In this document: positions 33,404-34,528 of the stretch, one piece after another | How the letters are laid out: each line of letters opens with the position of its first letter | Numbering within the stretch: position 1 is the first letter of the stretch | From: an uncultured Alphaproteobacteria bacterium | Lineage (GTDB): Bacteria; Pseudomonadota; Alphaproteobacteria; HIMB59; GCA-002718135 | Assembly (NCBI GenBank): GCA_902512415.1 | Contig: CABXJB010000008.1 | Span: 1 to 34,528 of the forward strand | DNA: 34,528 bases | Direction: 5' to 3' | Made by a program: the position numbers and the translations under genes | Notes under the pieces: model-generated | The model's input: only the letters and a program-made list of their open reading frames with translations | Database searches by the model: none | Told to the model about the DNA's origin: nothing

Positions 33404-34012
33404 ATGTCGATTTTTTCAAAAGAAAATACTAATGAAATATTTGAGTATATTAAAAAAAACCTAGCAAAGGGTATCAAAGATAGGAAGCACACTTTTCATA
33501 CTCCTGTTTTTTCAAACATAAATGATGAAAATTCTGTTGAATCAAGAGTGGTGGTTTTACGTCAATTTGACTCTCATAATATGATCTTAAATTTTCACAC
33601 CGATATTAGGTCTCCAAAAGTTAATGATCTTAAGAAAAACAGTCATTCCTTATTTGTTTTTTACGATCATAAATTAAAACTTCAATTACGAATAAAAACA
33701 GTTTCTATAATTAACAATCAAAATAAAATTACAAAAGAAATGTGGGAGGAAACAAAATTATCTAGCAGGAAATGTTATTTAACTGCAAAAGCTCCAAGCT
33801 CTGTTACTAGCTTACCAGAAGATGGAATTGATAAGAGCTTAGAAGGCAAAGATCCAACTTTAATGGAAAGTGAGAAAGGTTATAAAAATTTTACAGTTAT
33901 CGAAAATCAGATACAGCAAATTGATTGGCTATACTTAGCATCAAGTGGGCACAGAAGATTGAAAGTTATTATAAAAGAAAAAATACCGTATTTTGAATGG
34001 ATGATACCCTAG
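33404..34012 (+). CDS. Pyridoxamine 5'-phosphate oxidase-like FMN-binding protein
   Basis: A 202-residue split-barrel flavoprotein related to PdxH. VESRVVVLRQFDSHNMILNF, then HTDIRSPKVNDLKKNSHSLF, match the FMN-contact region of the PNPOx family (the E. coli equivalents are R-x-VLLK and T-x-SRK-x2-Q). The C-terminal IDWLYLASSGHRRLKV resembles the PdxH dimer segment with its final arginine residues. It may be a true pyridoxal-phosphate-producing enzyme or one of several related oxidoreductases. Starts 39 bases from the divergent CCA-like gene. Confidence 0.75.
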   Translation: MSIFSKENTNEIFEYIKKNLAKGIKDRKHTFHTPVFSNINDENSVESRVVVLRQFDSHNMILNFHTDIRSPKVNDLKKNSHSLFVFYDHKLKLQLRIKTVSIINNQNKITKEMWEETKLSSRKCYLTAKAPSSVTSLPEDGIDKSLEGKDPTLMESEKGYKNFTVIENQIQQIDWLYLASSGHRRLKVIIKEKIPYFEWMIP

Positions 34013-34100
34013 CAAATGAGTCAAGTTATCAATAAATCAGTAACTATTTGATTAATTTTTAATATTTTTTGATTATTTTTATATTTTTTTGAGTATCTAT

Positions 34101-34129
34101 TTGACTTATATACTATCAATTCGTAATAG
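34101..34129 (+). promoter_or_regulatory. Candidate rpmH promoter
   Basis: TTGACT (34101-34106) and TAATAG (34124-34129) are 17 bases apart, about 20 bases before the rpmH ATG. The -35 is good and the -10 is poor; a better -10-like TATACT (34109-34114) is at the wrong spacing. The surrounding 138-base gap contains nothing else recognisable. Confidence 0.35.
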
Positions 34130-34150
34130 GGCTCAAAAATTAGTTAAATT

Positions 34151-34285
34151 ATGAAAAGAACTTATCAACCAAGCAAGCTGATTAGAAAACGAAGACATGG
34201 TTTTCGTGCTAGAATGGCAACTAAGGCTGGAAGGCAAATCATAAACCGTAGACGTGCAAAAGGAAGAGCTCAACTTAGCGCTTAA
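34151..34285 (+). CDS. rpmH: Ribosomal protein bL34
   Basis: A 44-residue, highly basic protein: [18 protein letters not shown] followed by [19 protein letters not shown] is unmistakable bL34. It is a small large-subunit protein, conserved directly upstream of rnpA near the replication origin region in many bacteria. Confidence 0.97.
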   Translation: MKRTYQPSKLIRKRRHGFRARMATKAGRQIINRRRAKGRAQLSA

Positions 34286-34294
34286 TCTGGCCTT

Positions 34295-34528
34295 ATGGCC
34301 CCACAATTATTTACTATAAAAAAAAGAGCAACGTTTGTTAATATCCGCGAAAATGGAGTATTTATTCGCAGCAATAATATTAATATCCAGAAATTAATTA
34401 ACCAAGATTTAGCTAATAAGATTGGAGTTGGTTATACAGCAACAAAAAAAATAGGTAATGCAGTAAAAAGAAATAAAGCTAAAAGAATAATGAGAGAATT
34501 AGCAAAAAAAATATTGATTAAATGTAAA
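34295..34528 (+). CDS. rnpA: Ribonuclease P protein component, 5' part, cut by window edge
   Basis: The first 78 codons are visible. The RNP signature KKIGNAVKRNKAKRIMREL near residues 53-71 is clear, preceded by TIKKRATFVNIRENGVF. It is the basic protein subunit that helps the RNase P RNA process tRNA 5' ends. ATG at 34295 follows the rpmH stop after 9 bases. The 3' end lies beyond the window. Confidence 0.93.
   Translation, partial: MAPQLFTIKKRATFVNIRENGVFIRSNNINIQKLINQDLANKIGVGYTATKKIGNAVKRNKAKRIMRELAKKILIKCK

Noticed and set aside
34013-34150. Structured RNA or small gene before rpmH
   Set aside because: The stretch is a low-complexity A/T run with no stable stem and no open frame with a start and ribosome site.

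Overview
The window is strongly A+T-rich, densely coding, and reads as a chromosomal segment of a small-genome (streamlined) marine alphaproteobacterium. The affiliation rests on gene order and families: lgt-midA-pgeF-prs-rplY-pth-ychF in a row, petABC divergent from trmL, a MarR/OmpR/EnvZ-type cassette resembling petP-petR, a COQ9-family protein and UbiK, and an rpmH-rnpA pair at the right edge. The composition and compact layout recall SAR11-like or HIMB59-like lineages, but nothing here fixes the clade. No tRNA, rRNA, CRISPR array, insertion sequence or integrase was seen, and no gene-free stretch exceeds about 140 bases.

Left part (1-14301) is accessory metabolism. It opens with the 5' part of a secreted tandem-repeat protein on the minus strand (50-51 aa repeats encoded by 150/153-bp DNA repeats) and a YbdK-type carboxylate-amine ligase. 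Next come a Rieske oxygenase of the quaternary-amine type with a DgcA/StcD-like flavoprotein demethylase, a DddP-like M24 enzyme that keeps the DMSP-lyase active-site residues, and a carboxymuconolactone-decarboxylase-family protein. A minus-strand operon follows, encoding a TRAP transporter (dctP-dctQ-dctM order) and a CaCA-type cation exchanger. A divergent GMC oxidoreductase is convergent with xsc (sulfoacetaldehyde acetyltransferase). TRAP + GMC dehydrogenase + Xsc matches the known isethionate route: uptake, oxidation to sulfoacetaldehyde, then phosphate-dependent cleavage to acetyl phosphate and sulfite. The region therefore looks like a set of short pathways for algal methylated zwitterions and organosulfur compounds (betaines, possibly DMSP, isethionate).

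Right part (14410-34528) is core: uvrC-pgsA-moaD-moaE; ilvE; the MarR-response regulator-histidine kinase operon; csaA, a COQ9-like gene, proC, a YbjN-domain gene and ubiK on the minus strand; lgt-midA-pgeF, prs, rplY-pth-ychF; the cytochrome bc1 operon petABC; trmL; a short CCA-adding-enzyme-like protein; a PNPOx-like flavoprotein; and rpmH with the start of rnpA.

The points most worth a second look are the DddP-like enzyme beside a betaine-type demethylase pair, the putative isethionate module with an exchanger in the transporter operon, a perfect hairpin between dctP and dctQ, a PNWY in place of PEWY in cytochrome b, and seven convergent gene pairs that abut or overlap with no room for intrinsic terminators.
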